From the NCBI GenBank assembly GCA_003641785.1, contig QNAO01000067.1:1-5965 (forward strand): 5,965 nucleotides of DNA. Direction: 5' to 3'. Shown piece by piece: positions 4,415 to 5,965 of this stretch. This DNA comes from Thermotogae bacterium (lineage in GTDB: Bacteria; Thermotogota; Thermotogae; Thermotogales; DSM-5069). Each line of letters opens with the position of its first letter. Position 1 is the first letter of the stretch. The notes beneath the pieces were generated by a model. It had not been told where the DNA came from. It saw nothing but the letters and a program-made list of their open reading frames with translations, and ran no database searches. A program made the position numbers and the translations under genes.

Positions 4415-5965
4415 TTGATTACCTCCTAACTTCCCATTACAGACTACGTTGGTGATTTTTTCCCCCTCTTCTTTTACAACAACTTCTGATTGACCGTAAA
4501 TCTTTCCTCCTTTACCATATATGGTAATGACAAGCTTCATGGGGAACCGAAATCTCGTATATTTCCCCTCGTAGTAATCGTACTGGGGCCGGAGGTCATC
4601 TAGTGAAATATCCAGAGCTTCCTTGATTGGAAGATCAAATATACCACCGAAAGGTCTCACTTCAACCTCCATTCGAAGCTCCTGGCAAAGCGATTCAGAA
4701 ATATCTTCAGTGTCTAATCTTACAAGTAACCTTCCATTGCCAGTGGATATCACATATCTGGGTTCGATCCATTCCTCAAAGTTATTCACCAGGGCTACGC
4801 GTTTTTCTGGCATAAGAGTTTCATCTGAAAGCCACCTTTTTATCTGTGAAAGAACAGTTCCGGTAGCGGCGAATTCAGACACTAGTTTCTCTAAGGATGA
4901 CGATGAAACGGAATCCCCCGTTCGGAAATAAAGCACCTCGGTGTCAAATTTTGAAAGCGTAATTTTGAGGTTTTCACCATCAAAACTTATTCTGCCAGTA
5001 TTCAAAATAGGTTCCACTTTTCCTATATCTACTTTGTTTGATTTGATAATTATCGAAGAATCTCTATTGCCCGTGTTGACAAGGACTATCATATAATTTG
5101 CCCCATCAAAGAGCGTAAATGTTTCAGTATATGCACCATATCTGTTTGCATTCTCAAAAACGAACACCGGATCAGTCATTTTTTCACAGAGTTGGATAAT
5201 CTTTTGGGTTTTTAAGATTTCATTCTCTGTTTTTAATACATAAGCCTTGCCTTTACCCAATTGATATATGCAGTAATCTTCCGTTTCATCCATTTTCTTC
5301 CAATTTTCGCTCCAGCTGAACAGGTCATTGCCTCCCGTCGGGAACTTAGGGAGATTTCGCAGCATTTCATCTTTCAAAGCAAAACTGTTGTCCGTGATAA
5401 GAATGCCACCATCGTTTACAAAATCTTCGATCAAACTGAGCTTCTCCCTACCTGTAACAGAATTATCTATAGCAACCAATATTTTGTAGCCTTCCAAAAT
5501 GCGTTTTCTTAAGCTTAAGTCACTCAAATACACTTTGGGAATATGTTCCCATATAAATTTGAGATGCATATCTTTCCATGAGGTTTTCCATCTTTCAAGA
5601 ACCCAGTCGAAATTAGAAGCATAAATAGCAATCTCAGGTTTAGTTGGTGACATAAACATGAGGTAGTTTTTCAAAGCCTTAACTTCTGAAAACAGTTTCC
5701 CTATTTCGGTTTGTGCCGGAGTTCCTTTAACACCCCATTCTCCATCGTGTGCTGTTCCTTGCCATTGCACGAATCCAATGTGCCATGCTCCCATTCCTAA
5801 AGATTCATAGAAATATCTTCTTGCAGCTTCCGGGGTGAATGAGGTTCCGCCGCCTATTGCTGAGGGATCTGTTTTTTTATATGCTAATCGACCGGGAGCA
5901 ACAGGTTTTTGAAAGCCGTTCAAAAATTCAAAGTACATCAAGTTGAAGTAGTCGGGGTCCGAATC
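3491..5965 (-). CDS. GH42-like glycosidase C-terminal part in frame with nucleoside hydrolase (partial at right edge)
   Basis: One uninterrupted frame of 824 codons runs from the right edge to the TGA at 3493-3491. The first 517 codons (5965-4415) align along their length with residues 318-804 of the complete glycosidase. They share the barrel end (PEAARRY, GMGAWHIG, HDGEWGVKG), the trimerisation-like domain (FVNDGGILITDNSFAL), the beta-rich domain and the C-terminal LRPFGG/QYDY module. By eye about half the residues are identical. The N-terminal 317 or so residues, presumably with a signal peptide, lie outside the window; the TTG at 5941 is not a real start. The remaining 307 codons encode the nucleoside hydrolase. 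The join (about residues 498-517) is a low-complexity tail that ends in the translated ribosome site of the hydrolase. Both other frames have stops close to the join. I think two cistrons are likelier than a true fusion, with a frame error or slippage at 4456-4466. Confidence 0.7.
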   Translation of the reverse strand, partial: DSDPDYFNLMYFEFLNGFQKPVAPGRLAYKKTDPSAIGGGTSFTPEAARRYFYESLGMGAWHIGFVQWQGTAHDGEWGVKGTPAQTEIGKLFSEVKALKNYLMFMSPTKPEIAIYASNFDWVLERWKTSWKDMHLKFIWEHIPKVYLSDLSLRKRILEGYKILVAIDNSVTGREKLSLIEDFVNDGGILITDNSFALKDEMLRNLPKFPTGGNDLFSWSENWKKMDETEDYCIYQLGKGKAYVLKTENEILKTQKIIQLCEKMTDPVFVFENANRYGAYTETFTLFDGANYMIVLVNTGNRDSSIIIKSNKVDIGKVEPILNTGRISFDGENLKITLSKFDTEVLYFRTGDSVSSSSLEKLVSEFAATGTVLSQIKRWLSDETLMPEKRVALVNNFEEWIEPRYVISTGNGRLLVRLDTEDISESLCQELRMEVEVRPFGGIFDLPIKEALDISLDDLRPQYDYYEGKYTRFRFPMKLVITIYGKGGKIYGQSEVVVKEEGEKITNVVCNGKLGGNQMKEKVIVVTDISLKLFQKDPDDAYAILYGILSDNVDIKGIVTTYGNSPLDQVNRSIGIFLSKLGRKDIPVYEGCEIPLKRSLISERAKEIDSIFESETNVVQLGGVDFLINEVLKNPKEITLISIGPMTTIAEAMLKEPGFADSVKRVLIMGGAVYWPKKKEPLPEWNVLCDPDAAKIVFEGQFEKVLFPLDVTMKTRLRRETLLQISTESDIFDWLREATESWFEMPFNKDGIPLHDLLPFVYLDDETLFTFKEIPLSVVISQKSRDYGKTLIVEGGEPIKTAIDVYAPELLELTLNIYKQAFKAN
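4421..4427 (-). promoter_or_regulatory. Strong Shine-Dalgarno site inside the joined reading frame
   Basis: AGGAGGT lies 6 bases (AATCAA) before the ATG at 4414. This is the same strength and spacing as for the secreted protein gene downstream. It is read in frame as part of GGN just before the hydrolase Met. Its position is the main evidence that the nucleoside hydrolase is initiated on its own. Confidence 0.8.
4456..4466 (-). other. Adjacent G5-A6 homopolymers at the glycosidase-hydrolase junction
   Basis: On the minus strand the sequence reads GGGGGAAAAAA, followed by TCACC. It sits just after the point where the paralogous glycosidase ends. Removing one A puts the glycosidase frame onto a TAG eight codons or so later (at about 4446-4444). 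Adding one A leads to a TAA at about 4437-4435. The run is therefore a natural site for a sequencing error, polymerase slippage or frameshifting that would separate the two coding regions. Confidence 0.6.
5900..5965. repeat. 66-base perfect direct repeat, copy at the right edge
   Basis: This block is identical to 1740-1805 and encodes the same 22 residues in the partial glycosidase. Identity begins abruptly at 5900 (5899 is c, whereas 1739 is a). It reaches the last base of the window, so its full length is unknown. Confidence 0.95.

Noticed and set aside
5939..5941. TTG as the start of the partial glycosidase
   Set aside because: The same frame continues upstream to the window edge (DSDPDYFN) and matches residues inside the paralogue's barrel. 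The gene therefore begins outside the window.
1740..5965. The 66-base repeat as a sign of a circular element or terminal redundancy
   Set aside because: Only one copy is at an end of the window. The other lies inside a gene at its homologous position, which fits paralogy or assembly effects, not a circular molecule.
1..5965. CRISPR arrays, tRNA or rRNA genes, riboswitches, insertion-sequence ends
   Set aside because: I found no regularly spaced repeats, no cloverleaf-like or rRNA-like sequence, and no transposase or terminal inverted repeats that I could support.

Overview
The window is one strand-biased, AT-rich bacterial fragment. All convincing genes lie on the minus strand and form a tightly packed operon read from right to left. 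Shine-Dalgarno sites are near-perfect AGGAGGT in two of three places, and both complete exported proteins have short lysine-rich signal peptides. Together with the glycosidase style, this suggests an anaerobic saccharolytic bacterium. My best guess is Thermotogota (Kosmotoga/Mesotoga type), but this is inference and a Firmicutes-like host is not excluded.

Layout in transcription order: (1) 5965-4415, the C-terminal 517 codons of a GH42-like glycosidase whose start lies beyond the right edge; (2) 4414-3491, an inosine-uridine-type nucleoside hydrolase, in frame with (1) with no stop codon between them but with its own strong ribosome binding site and start; (3) 3477-2776, a secreted 233-residue protein of unknown family; (4) 2756-342, a complete 804-residue secreted GH42-like glycosidase paralogous to (1); (5) 341-1, about 340 bases with no convincing gene. 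The gaps between cistrons are 13 and 18-19 bases, so co-transcription is very likely. The promoter must lie outside the window to the right.

The two glycosidase-like proteins share the end of the catalytic barrel, a GH42-like trimerisation domain, a beta-rich domain and an unusual C-terminal module. They are clear diverged duplicates, yet they share a 66-base block with no mismatch, and the right edge of the window falls at the end of that block. The most interesting points are the in-frame glycosidase-nucleoside hydrolase junction (true fusion, slippage site or homopolymer sequencing error), an enlarged catalytic metal-binding loop in the nucleoside hydrolase, and glycosidase-like proteins that lack the usual catalytic signatures. 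A plausible joint role is extracellular breakdown of a glycan or glycoconjugate plus release of sugar from an N-glycoside, but the substrate cannot be read from the sequence.
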